Shown here: positions 45,890-57,500 of the stretch, one piece after another
Numbering within the stretch: the stretch's first letter is position 1
How the letters are laid out: each line of letters opens with the position of its first letter
DNA from: Sarcocystis neurona
Lineage: Eukaryota; Apicomplexa; Conoidasida; Eucoccidiorida; Sarcocystidae
Length of the DNA stretch: 64,000 nucleotides
Reading direction: 5' to 3'
Assembly: GCA_000727475.1 (NCBI GenBank)
Contig: KL647295.1
Coordinates: forward strand, 1,953,950 to 2,017,949
The notes under the pieces: model-generated
Database searches by the model: none
Told to the model about the DNA's origin: nothing
The model's input: only the letters and a program-made list of their open reading frames with translations
Program-made: the position numbers and the translations under genes

Positions 45890-46429
45890 AAGACGAACAA
45901 GAAGACACAGCAGATGCCACGGAGGGAGAAGGAGAGCCGTTTCTGGCCCGTCCGTTTATCCACGTCGACCGGCCGCGATCGTATCTACGCGAACAGCCCT
46001 CGTGGCTGAGTTCTGAACAGGTCGGCAGCCCCACACGTGTCTTCTTCTCTGGCAGCGCTAGGGGTGTCCGCTTTTGCCCTTCGTCTCAGTTCTGAACACG
46101 TCAGCAGCCCGGGAAGGGACTTCTTCATTTCTCCCTCCGTTCGTGTCTCCCCGTCTGGGTCTACGTGCATGTGCATGGGGCCCGGACCTGCGTGCTGGTG
46201 GCCGTAGCCGGGCAGCAGCGCTGTGCTCCTCTCTACAAAAAGTAGGCGCCTCTGTGACGCGTGGCTGGCCGTATCGCTGCACTGCCGGCTCTGCATGCGC
46301 GGGGGGGTGCTGTCTCTCTGCAGCCAAAGGCATGTACATAAACACCCTCGCGTCTAGACGTATATATGTAACTGTGCAGGGATAACGTGCGCACCTGCGG
46401 AGGTAGATCTCCGTCCACAAATGTACATC

Positions 46430-47020
46430 TCTATCTATATATATATACGTATATATGTATGTGCATGTACGTATTAATCTACAGACATATCCATGTATAT
46501 ATATGTATATAGGTGTGCACTTGTATGTATTTGTCCATGTACTATATATATATATATGTCTGTGTATAGAGAGACTGTATATACGTACATGTATATGCAC
46601 ATACACATATACGTATATAGACACATATATACATATATACGTATATACGTATAGGTGTACATTTGTATGTATGTGTACATATACTATGTGTATATATATA
46701 TATGTCTGTGTGCAGAGATACTGTATATAAGTACGTGTGCATGTATTAATATATATGTGCGCACATACATATATACGTATGTGTACATATATATACATAT
46801 ATATACGTACAGATGGATAGATATGCATTTGTGCTTATATGTAGGTGTACTATATATTATACGGATGCATGTGTGTGTCTATTTATAGAGATTCTGTGTG
46901 TATGCACACGTGTATAGACGTACAGATATTTGCACATCTATATACATATATATATATATATGTATTTGTATAGGTGTACACTTTTATTCTACGTAGAGGT
47001 ACCATATATGTACACCTGTG
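46430..47020. repeat. AT-rich satellite with higher-order unit
   Basis: TATATATA/ACATATAC sequence contains a recurring block TAGGTGTACA..TATGTAT..TACTATATATATATGTCTGTG, with AGGTGT cores at 46511, 46653, 46843 and 46972 (spacing 142, 190 and 129 bp). The blocks are diverged. There is no coding content despite open frames rich in Tyr/Ile/Thr. Confidence 0.7.
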
Positions 47021-47234
47021 TATACACAAGTCCCCAGTTTCCCCCCTGGCGAGCTCAGAAAGGCTTCGCTTCTGACGGCGAGTTCCCTGCAGCAGCGCAC
47101 ACGTGGCGAAGCGCGCGGCAGTGTCGCTTGGCGTATCTGCTCGGACCGTGGGCTGCGCGTACGCCGGCCCTTCTGCATTGCGGGAGAATTCTCCGCGGAC
47201 GTACACATTATCTAACTGCCTGAAAAGTCACTAT

Positions 47235-47570
47235 TATCGTCCATATATATATATATATGTACACCCTCTGTCTATGCGTATACATATATATATACACGTA
47301 TATATATATATGTATCGATGATCTTTTAATGACTGCAGCTTTCAAGCATACACGTACCCACTGTGTATATATACCCTGAGTCCATACATATATATATATA
47401 TATATGTACATCCGTATAGGTATATACATGTACATACCCTGTGTCCATATATATGTATATACATATAGCGTGTGTCTATACATGCGTATGTATATATATA
47501 TATATGTATGTATGTACCCTCTGTCCATGCATACGTATATATATATGTAGGTATATACATATATAATTTT
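47235..47570. repeat. AT-rich minisatellite with TACCCTCTGTCCAT core
   Basis: The core ACCCTCTGTCTATGCGTATA and variants recur near 47259, 47355, 47378, 47434, 47468 and 47514, separated by TATATATATATGTAC tracts. It is a separate family from the preceding satellite, with its own core. Confidence 0.65.
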
Positions 47571-47699
47571 TCTGTTTGTCTCTATGACGTGTAGAGCTGC
47601 GGGATGGCTTGCGCCGCTCCCGCACCTGCATTCGCACACGTGTCTGCGCCCTACGCACTTTTTCCCGGTGCATCCCGAGGCAAGCACTTCCGGATACTA

Positions 47700-48500
47700 C
47701 GTGTATAGATATACATATATATGTGTATAGAGATATACAGACGCGCACACATACATAGCAAGATGTGCGTGTATATATACGTACACCTGCTGCTTAGAAA
47801 TAAAATATTTATATGCACGTGCATATGTAAACAGACGCGTTTACCTCAATATATAGATATACGTGTATATATATATATATGTGTACATAGGTATACAGAC
47901 GCGTCTCCATAGAGACTAAGATACGCATGTGTATACGCGTACACCTGCTACTTAGAAAAATAGATTTATGTATATATATATATATATGGAAGCAAGCGCG
48001 CTTATCTCGATGTGCATGTGTGTGTGTGTGTATGCTTGCTAACCAGGAATATGTATGTCTCTAGACAAGTGGATATGTACGTGTATATGACGGATAGATG
48101 TATAAATGGAGGGGGCCTCTACGTGCTTACCGACTCTGCGTGTGTGTGTGAGTATGTGGCGGGTCGCCTTGCTGCGCGCGGGGTCCCTGTCCGTTCCGTC
48201 AGTTCTCCTGTGACGCTTCCGTTGCAGTTGCTGTGGGTAGCACATATTTTCTCGTATGTCTCTGTAAATATACATATTTGTATGTGTATACATACGTACG
48301 TATGTGAATATGAGCATGTATAACCATATATATACACATACATACGGTTAACGTATGTGCATCTATGCGTACGTATGTGTGTATATGCACGTGCGTATAC
48401 ATACACACGTATTACGTAAATATATGTACACATGTATATATGTATATGCATATGTACATATACGTATACATATATGTCTGGTGGGACGTATTATAGATGT
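47700..48500. repeat. AT-rich satellite continuation
   Basis: Tracts of GTATATATATAC and ATACATATATG are separated by GC-richer islands (48110-48240). Repeat units such as GTACACCTGCT(G/A)CTTAGAAA recur near 47780 and 47939. No gene is seen, and it directly precedes the EngB coding exons. Confidence 0.6.
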
Positions 48501-48535
48501 GTATAAGTGAACCGTGTCTACGCATACCCTAACGA

Positions 48536-51500
48536 ATGGGCAGAGCGCGACCCGTCGTGCGTGCATGCAGGTATGAAGGGAGAAATATTTGCATCCCTCT
48601 GCTGTGTGGGAGCGGTGCTCCTGGTCCCCCGCTGTTCTGCAGCCTCTGCTGCTCCTATTCGTCGGCTGCTGCGCCCGCCCGTGCTGCGTCTTTTCCCTTC
48701 TACAGCAGTTCCTCTGCTCCTGCTGCTCCTTCTCTGTGCTGCGGCTGTCGTCCCTGCGATTGCGGCTGCCTCTCTGGTGCTGCTCTTGTTGCTGGTCATC
48801 TGCCGCTGCTGTTGTTCATCACCTGCTGCGCCGCGTGTCGACTGCTGCGCTCTGTTTATCAACTACAGCGGCTGTACAGCCGCATTTTGTTCGGCAAGCC
48901 TATTGCCGCGCATCCTGTTCTGGTCGCGCAGACGATCCACAGGCTGCCCCACACCTCCTGGCCGCAGGTACGGCTTCGGCGACACAAGGAGCAGTAGTGG
49001 CCACAGCAGCCGTACGTGTGTGCTGCGGCAGTTGCTGCAGGAGTTCTGGCAGCCAGATGGGCGCCTTCACCTTCAGCTGCAGCAGCAGCACTGGCATGTT
49101 TGATCGCACATGTGCCACCAGTAGCTCGTAGGCTCGTTACAGCCTGCTGCATAGGGGGCAGGCTGCAGAGGGTCAGTGTCCACAGGGCTAGCTGTAGCAG
49201 TGGCAGTTGACTGTTGTTCCTGCACCAGCAGTAGCGAGAGTAGCAGCAGCTGCATATGAGCTTGTCACAGCAGCAGCATGACCTGAATGCCTGTTCAGCG
49301 TTGACAAGGCACGGACAGCACCAGCCTGCGGGGGTGGAGCAACAAGGGAAGCCAGCGACGGCGGCTTCAGCATTGTCTGATTGGCGCTGACGTTGCTGCT
49401 GTTTCTGCGGGAGCGGCCGCTTCACCACTGCAGAGAAGCCGTTGGGGTATAGACGAGGGACTGAGGAACAGCACTGCGCTCACGCAGCAGCCGCAGCAAC
49501 AACAGAACATCTGCTTCCCTGTTTCTTCCTCGTAGTTCTCCGCGCATGACCTTCAGCCAAAACGGCCTGTGTACGGGATGTAATAGGACGCGTGCAAGCC
49601 AGGAGAGTCTCCTGCGTGCTTTTGGGAAGTCAACGCTGCTGCTATGTTTGTTTCTGTAGAAGAGCCATTCTTCATTCAGCAGCGTCAACGCTGCTGCTAT
49701 GTTTGTTTCTGTAGAAGAGCCATTCTTCATTCATTAGCGTTGAGTCGCGCGCAGTGACCAGGTGGTGTGTCTCTTTGTGTTGCTGCTGGAAAGGCTGCTG
49801 TTGCGGTTGTAGCAAGAGTGCCTGCGGGGTTGCTTTCAACGGAGACTTTTTGCCACCGCAGCGGCAGCAGGCATCCCGACGACTTTTTTTCTGTTGCTGC
49901 TGCTGGTACTGCCAGCCTGGTAGCACAGAATCTCTACCTATACTAAGCTGTCTAGGGCAGGAATACTTCCACTACGTCTCGCTGAGGTCGTATACTCAGC
50001 GACAGCACCGAGCGACCTCTGCTGTTTGTTACTGTTACTACTGCTGTTGTCAAAATTTGCTGTGGGGCCTTGGGTCGTCGGGACTGCTGCTGCTTGAGCT
50101 TGGCTGCTGCAGCGACCAGTCAGTTTATATTGCGCTTCGTGAACTACGAAAGTAGTAGTGGAGGGACCCCTTGATGCCACTCCTGCTGCTGGTGGTTGCT
50201 GCTGCGGTCAGCGAAGTCGTCACTTCTTGCTTCGGCGGTTCTGCTGCTGCTGGTGTTCTGCCTGTAGGTGGCTATTGTTGGGCATTCGAATGTGGGCAAG
50301 TCTTCGCTGCTTAACTCCTTGATGCACGGGCGAGCTGTGGCTAGGTCCTCCCGCACTCCCGTATGTCCCTGTCTGAATTCTGCTGCTGTTGCCCCTCGCA
50401 GCAGCTGTGGCTGCAGTGGCACGGCAGATGACAACCTGCTGCTGCTCCAGCGCTGCCGTTCCTGCACTTCCTCTATGGCACTGCTGCTGCCGCAGCAGCT
50501 GTGCTGTCGCTGTTACGGCTGTAGCTCCTCTATACTACGTCAGCGCAAGAATCGCTGGTAACGCTGGGCGGACAGCTGCGCCCGCGTGGCTCTGGGACAC
50601 CCCACACTTTTTGCTGTGGTCGCTGCCACTCCTCGGATGGGTACCGGCCCTTCCGACGCTGTCGCTGCTGCTGCTGCAAGTAGTGCTCCCCTTAACGCTG
50701 CTGCTAGTGCGGGTGCAACGGGGGTGACCAACCTGCCACTGATATATATCTCGCTGCCATTGCTACTGCATTGTTGCGCGCGGTGCTGCTTCTGCTGCCC
50801 CCGGGAGACTGGAATTTGAAAGGCGCAGAAGGGACAAACCACACCACTGGAAAAGGAGAAGCAGAGCCTGAGCACGCCGTCAGCAGCGACACGAGGAAAA
50901 GGCTGTAGCATCTGGCTTCTTAGCGGGATTTCCTGCCAGCCGTTGTTGCAGTGAAGACGATGCCCGTCGTAAATACTTTCGTGTCCCACTCAGGTGGAAG
51001 TTACTTACGTTCGGACACATAGAAAGAGAGACACAGACAGATGCAGTACACCACGATGTACAAACGGTTGAACACGAGCCGTTTCTGCTGCAGCTCACAT
51101 CCTCGAAGTATCTACTAAGCAAGTAGAAGTTTATGCGTCTCATCCGTTGTAGCTGCTGGTGTTGTTGAAGATGCTTCTGCTGCTGCGGCTGCTGTGCTGC
51201 TACGTGGAAGTGTCCGGCGCTGAACCAGCAGGGATAGCTTTCAGTAGAATAAAGCAACAAAGCGAGACGTTTGGGGGGGGGTGGAACAGCAGCAAGACAA
51301 GCAGACACATTAATGCAGACGTTAGGCACGAGCGTTTCATGTAAGCAGGGTCACTTAATAGCGTCCTGCAGAGCCCCAGCGTGCAGGAGGTCTGCAAAGA
51401 AGGCGCAGCAAACAGACAAATAGACTGTCGCTCTGTTTTCTGTATATTTTCGATAGGACGGATAGGCGACTTAATTGCGGCAGGCGCAGGTGCACAAATT

Positions 51501-54500
51501 TAGCTACAGGCGGGGCGCTGTTGAGACATTCCTCGTCCACACACTTCCTTGTGGAAACTTTTTCTGCGGTAACGTCTGGCGCTGCTGAGGATGCTGCTGT
51601 CGCTGCCGCTAACGTTGCAGCCGCTGCCGTTGTTGCTGTGGTTGTTGCTGTATTTCAAGCTTCTGCTGCTGAGGATCTTGCTGCGCGTGCGGTGGCTTCT
51701 GTTGTTGCTGGTGTGGCGCCTGCTGTCGTTCCTGGTGCTCCGTCTGCTGCTGCAGTTGCTTACCGTCACTGCCGCTGTTGCTTTCCGTCGCTGCTGGTGT
51801 CGCTTACCGCCGCTGCTGCTGTACAAGTTTGATGTAGTCAGCGTCTCTGCACTCGTAGTTGTCCTGTGTCACGCCGTGCTGCTGCTTCAGCTTTCCAACA
51901 GCAAGCAGCTTGTAATGCCTAAGGCTGCGCTGGTCTCCCACCTGCCGGTTAGTCATCGTCCAGCCTTCTCCACACAGTCTTGAGCAGCAGCAGTAACACA
52001 CAATAGCAGCGGCAGCGCTTAGTCATCCTCCAGCCATCTCCACAGTCTTGAGCAGCAGCAGCAACACAATAGCAGCGGCAACGCAGTAGCCGCAGCACGT
52101 CCAGCGGCAGGACTGACAAAAATTTAGCAGCCGGAGCAGCGAATACACAGCAGAAGAATAAATGCACACACTAAAGTTCGGGAAGGAAACAGTGCTGCAG
52201 CAGAAACTGGGTCTCGTACAGCAGCAACGATAGCAACTCACGGACAACAGCAAGAGTCTCATCCGAAACAGCAGCGACAGCACCACGTAGAGAAACACGA
52301 GCTCGATAGAGCCAGAAGTTCGAGGACACACGTGGAACGGGAGTAACGGCCGCGCCAGGGATATTGCAGACCTCAGAGGAAGCACTCTCTCTGGCGTGAC
52401 GGCAGAAGCAGCTGCTGCTGCGCGCGCCGGCAGAAGAACAGCGTGAATGAGAAGGAACCACGCATGCAGCAAAACAGAAGAAACGCTGGCCGCGGGCAGG
52501 TTATGTCGGAGCACCGACGCATCCCACAGAAAAACGGGTTCAAACTTCCGCAGCACGTGTACCTACAGTCGACGACGTAGCAGCAGAACGCTGGCAACCA
52601 CAAGTCTCAGCGCTGGCTAGTGTACCAGCAGGAGACTCCAGGCACATACACATCTGTATATATCTACGCACAGAGCGAGAGAGATAGAGAGGTAAATAAG
52701 ATAGACGGGTAGATAAGGTTGGTCGATAGGCAGATAGGTAGGTGTATGGTATGTAATGAAATAAGGACATACGAAGAAATTCTGTCGTTTACGCGAAAAC
52801 AGTCATGACAGAGGTAGCACAATGGAAGTGCCACGTGTTTTGAGTAAATGGCAGCAGCAGGACATCCGAAATTCGACCGCAATGCGGTGCCGTCTTCATA
52901 TGGCAATCGGGGCAGCCGCCCAAGTCTGGCGGCCTCCGGATGGCTGAGTGTTTGCTCTGTGTGGCTGTATCTGGCACATACCTGCTATACGTGTACCTCG
53001 GGCGTAGGCACGAATGTGACATAGACGCTTGGGCTACATCCAAACAGTCGTTTATATCTAGAGAGAGAGACAGAACATCGTACGTGGTGCTCCGATACCA
53101 TATGTATGCCTCCGACACTGACATAGACCTGTGGCAGCGAAGCACAAGCGAGACCGGTAATCCGCCCGATGGCGTACACATAGGTAGAGAGAGACACACA
53201 CACACGCGGTGCTTTGATCTGCTGCATTTGATCTGCGGTACGCAATAGCTGCATATCTTCACATTCATATACATAATGCTAGCATTAGCAGTAGTAGTAG
53301 TAGGAGCTGTAGAGTAGTAGTGGTCTAGGCATATGCCGAAGGAGAATTCCTACGGTGTATACCTCCGTATAGTAGTTGTTGTAGCGGTGGTAGTAGTAAC
53401 TGTGGAATAATAGTTTTAGTAGCTTAGGATGGCAGTGGTAGTAGTGGTAGTAGTAGCTGTAGAATAGTAGTTTTAATAGTGATAGTAGAAGTAGTAGCAG
53501 TCGTAGCTGTAGTAGTAGTGGTAGTAGTAGTAGCTGCAGAACTACGAGTAGCTGCAATATAATAGTCGTGGCAATAGAAGCAGGAGTAGTCCTTGCTTGT
53601 GCCGTGGTAGACTTGGTACGACGTCCGGTGTCATAGGGCCAAGAGCCATAAGGTAGATTGATCCCTCGAGAGAAGGAGAGCTACGTGCCGTTGCGTATCC
53701 AGTCCCACCGCGATAACAGCAGAGGGAAAGCGAAGCAGCGGAACCGCATTAGAAGCTGCAACAGCACATTAGCTTTGGCGACGTGCACATGCGTCGGGCA
53801 ATAGCGCATGTCTCGTGCGACGAAACTGCCTCCCGAGCCCGGTGCGCAACGGTAGCGATGCTGCCGCTTTTGCTGCGTTGTGAGCGTGCAGGGAAGGACT
53901 CGGCACTTGTTTATGTTCGACCTGGGAGACCATCTGAGTCTTGTAGATCTGCCTGGCTACGGCTTCGCGCGCGTAAAGCCTGTACGTCTTTGCATAGGTG
54001 CATTTGCTATGTGTTTCTCCCTGCTGCTGCATTTCTTCCTCTTGGCGTCGCTTTCGCTGCGTCAACTCGGCTTCTTCTCTCCGTGTAGTTGCTGCATTTT
54101 CTTCGACGCCCCTTCCAGGCCTCTTCTTCGGACCTGCGCTGCTGGTTCGTCGCCTCCGACCGCCTCCTTCTGCGTCTTCTCTTATTCCTTGCTGCGCGCA
54201 CACGCGTTACTGCTGCTTCTTTTCTGGCGCCTTGCTGCTGGGAGTCTCTCGTCTTTCTGCTCCTTGGTCGGGATCTGTCCTGTCCCACTTCTCCTTCTTC
54301 CTGTCAGCACCCCTCTAGAGCGTCTTCTTCTGCTTCTCGCTCATGGATCTTCGTTAGCTGTTTACCTCTACTGGTGCTTCTTCTTCTTCTGCTACTCTCT
54401 GCTGTTGCTTCTTCTTGTGCTCCTCTCTACTGTTTCTTCTTCTTCTGCTCCTTTCGGCTGTTACTTCTTCTTCTGTTGCTCTCTGCTGTTGCTCCTTTTT

Positions 54501-57500
54501 CTTTTTCTGCTCCTATCAGCTGTTGCTTCTTCTTCTACTCCTCTCGGCTGTTGCCTCCTCTTCTGCGCCTCTCTGCTGCTGCTTCTTCTTCTGCTCCTCT
54601 CTGCCGCTCGGTCTGGTTCTACACTTCGCTGTTACTCTCTGTTCTTTTTTTGTTCGTCTCTACTCGTCCCCCTTCTCCGGTTAGCGACTTTTTCTGAGGT
54701 CCACCTATCTTACTGGGTTGCTCTCGTATGTGGCTTGTCGCTCCTCCTGCGTTCTGCACGTGCCTCCGGTTCTCCTGCTTTCCGAGACACTGCTTCGTGT
54801 CTTCGATATTGCAAAGCAGCCTCGTCGCTGCAGCAATCGCAGCAACCTCATGTTGGTGGCGCGTCCGATGCGCAGGCTGACGGCAGCAGTGAGGCAGACG
54901 CTGCCTCTCTCCCAGGTTAAAGGGGCGCTGCAGGCAGCAGCTGCTGCCGTTGTGGCTGGAGCTGCAGTGTAGCTGCGACACAGCGATCAACTGGGGCTGT
55001 AGCAGCACCTGTTTACCTTTTTCCGCTCGTGTGCCGGCGTCTAAGGCTTGATTATCACAGCTGCTAGCGGTGCTGCCTCACTGCCTGCCCACACGCCTAC
55101 GCAACACGCGCACACCGCTGAAATCGCGGGCGCGCGCAGATATCGACTTCTTTTCCCCGCGTGTGCGTTCTGCGGATAAATAGTCGTGTACCGTGCGTGC
55201 ACGTGTGCTTGTACATGTGTACACGTAGACGAATATACGTGGAAGCATACAAGTGAACGTATACGGAGGCGTGTGTAAACACGTTGACGTAGGCATGTGC
55301 GCATGCAGAGAGGTACAGAGGAAGTCAGAGAGAAAAATCTACTAGAAGATGCCGGGGGGGGAGAAAGACACTGGCAGGTGCACACAGAGCAAGAAGTAGA
55401 TCTCGGTGGACCTTCGTGATGTGAGTCACGTCTTGCCAGACGTAAACCTTCCACGAAAGATGCTACTTTGACTGCAGGCACACGATTGCCTGTATGTACA
55501 AATATGTATATACATACGTATAGATATGCGTATGTATATATAATATATATATTATCTAAGTGTATATGTAATAGGTATGTCCGTGACGTGTCCTAGTCAC
55601 GTCTGTCAAATAATCGATGCACACGTTAATAGAAGCGTCAAAGCATCCGCGTAGATATGCTCACTGGTGCCCAGCAGCCCGTTTCGGCGCTTTCCGGCGT
55701 CGATGTGCGATGAAGTTCCCGCCGCTGCATGCTGCTTTTGCACGTGTTGCTGCAGAAGCTGAAGGAGGAGTGGGCAGTGCTAATTGAAGAGTATTTTACT
55801 CGGTCGCGCCAGTAAGCGTTTGCCTGCATGTCGACACGAGCAGCTAGCTGTCTGCTGCTGCACGAATAATCTACGGTCGCTGCTGGCGGGAAGCAGTGCA
55901 GCTGCACTCCTGAATGGACCCTGTCTGCAGCAGCTGCTGGAGGGGCGCACAGAGGCGTGGAATTGTTCGTTTTGCCGTTGCTGCCGCAGTTCCGTTATCC
56001 TTGGCTTCTCGAAAATCAAGCAGCTGGCAACGGCTTTACTGTGAATCTTCTTCCTGCCTCTTTCCGCAGTTCCACCTGCATCAAGAAAGTACACACCAAC
56101 AAGAGACGTGCATTAAACTGTGGAAGGTTCACATGGACACATGCACACGTAGAAATGCAGAGATACGTACTGCCACACAGACCTTGGGCACACGCAAGTA
56201 TATCTTTATGTGCGTACTCTATCGTCATCTACGCAGTAGCGAGCAAATGTAAACGTTATTATACGCTGATATAAAGCTGACACGCTTCTATAGTTTGTAT
56301 GTCCGTATGCGTGTGTGTGAGTATTGTAAATGCTGTAGATTGTAGTGCATGCAGTTACGGTCCGCGGGCGTTGCTCGATTAGAGAGACACTCGTGATGCT
56401 AGTGTGGGTCTGCACACATACACATGTGTGTGTACCTCTTTGTGTCAGAAATATTCGTACACTCGTACGCAGGGTGTGTATACGTACACTTACGCGCGTG
56501 TACAAGGATCGACGAAGGTACGTACTGGGCATCTGCTGCTGCTTCTGCTGCTGCAGACTGAAGCGGGTGCTGTCGCTGATTGATGCGACGAAGGGAGTCG
56601 TGCCACTGGATGAGAGGCTCTGGCAGTTGCTCGCGGAGAAGCGCCTCGAATTTCAGGTCGTTCTCACCAAAGTAGACTTACTGAATGTAAGGTTCGAGAC
56701 AAAGGGACGTACAGTATAGGACCGTCACAGGAGCACTAGGCGTAACTGAGCTTTTGTAGAGAGATGCATACAAGTTTTCTCCGTAGGTGCATCTATCTAC
56801 CTATTAATATATGTATATGTATATATGCGAAAGTATGTGTAAGTGTGAACTTGCGTACGTACGCGTGTGAGATACTTGTGTGAAGGACTACGCGTACACG
56901 TGCTTTCTACACTTTTGTACGTATGATGCGTGTGAGATATTATATGAAGGCCTATGCGTACAAGTGCTTTCTATAGATCTATCTGCCGATTAATCTACAT
57001 ATATATACATATTACGCATAAATATATGTAAAGTGTGAACACGTTTACGTATTCACGTGGTGCTTCCACAAATATTAATTCAACACGTCAACGCATTTCC
57101 GCTCGTCTCATGCTTACCCCTCCCTACTGTCCACATCACACAGAGAGAGAAAGAGAGAAGAGAGAATCGAGAGGAAAGAAAGCCAGGAAACGTGCGCAGT
57201 CTGATTGCCGTTGGAATGCTCTGCGGATGCTTCGATATAACAAGGCGTGTGTGACTGGACTGCTTGTGCATTTTGATCTGCACACATGCGTTGTGCCGAC
57301 GCATCTTTATTCATACATGCCAGACATGTTAGTGACGGTGCTTCTTCAATTACGCGTGAAGATGCCTGTAGCTTCCGTCTCTTGTCGTTTCTCTGTCTCT
57401 GTGCTGGTAGCGAGTTAGTCAAACTGGCGGAGAATTTGAAAACGAGCATGGTGCAGACATGCGTTCTGTGTGGGACGCACCTGCGTGCGGATCAGCACGT

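Noticed and set aside
46058..46828. 256-codon minus-strand frame rich in Tyr/Ile/Thr
   Set aside because: It is translation of TATACATA satellite DNA. The residues simply follow the repeat and no domain is present.
52023..52556. 177-codon minus-strand frame within EngB intron 2
   Set aside because: It is a hydrophobic, Cys/Leu/Arg-rich translation of CAG-type repeats crossing the tandem duplication at 51949-52082. The opposite strand is as plausible and neither shows a motif.
53880..54920. 346-codon plus-strand open frame reading on from EngB exon 3
   Set aside because: Beyond the first 34 codons it is Leu/Ser/Phe polypyrimidine repeat of 28-bp period. The EngB helix KLKEEWAVLIEEY that must follow G3 is found in a separate exon at 55756.
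56690..56702. B-box-like GGTTCGAGAC on the plus strand
   Set aside because: It sits at the start of EngB intron 5 just after the exon 5 donor. No tRNA fold surrounds it and no A-box is at the right distance.
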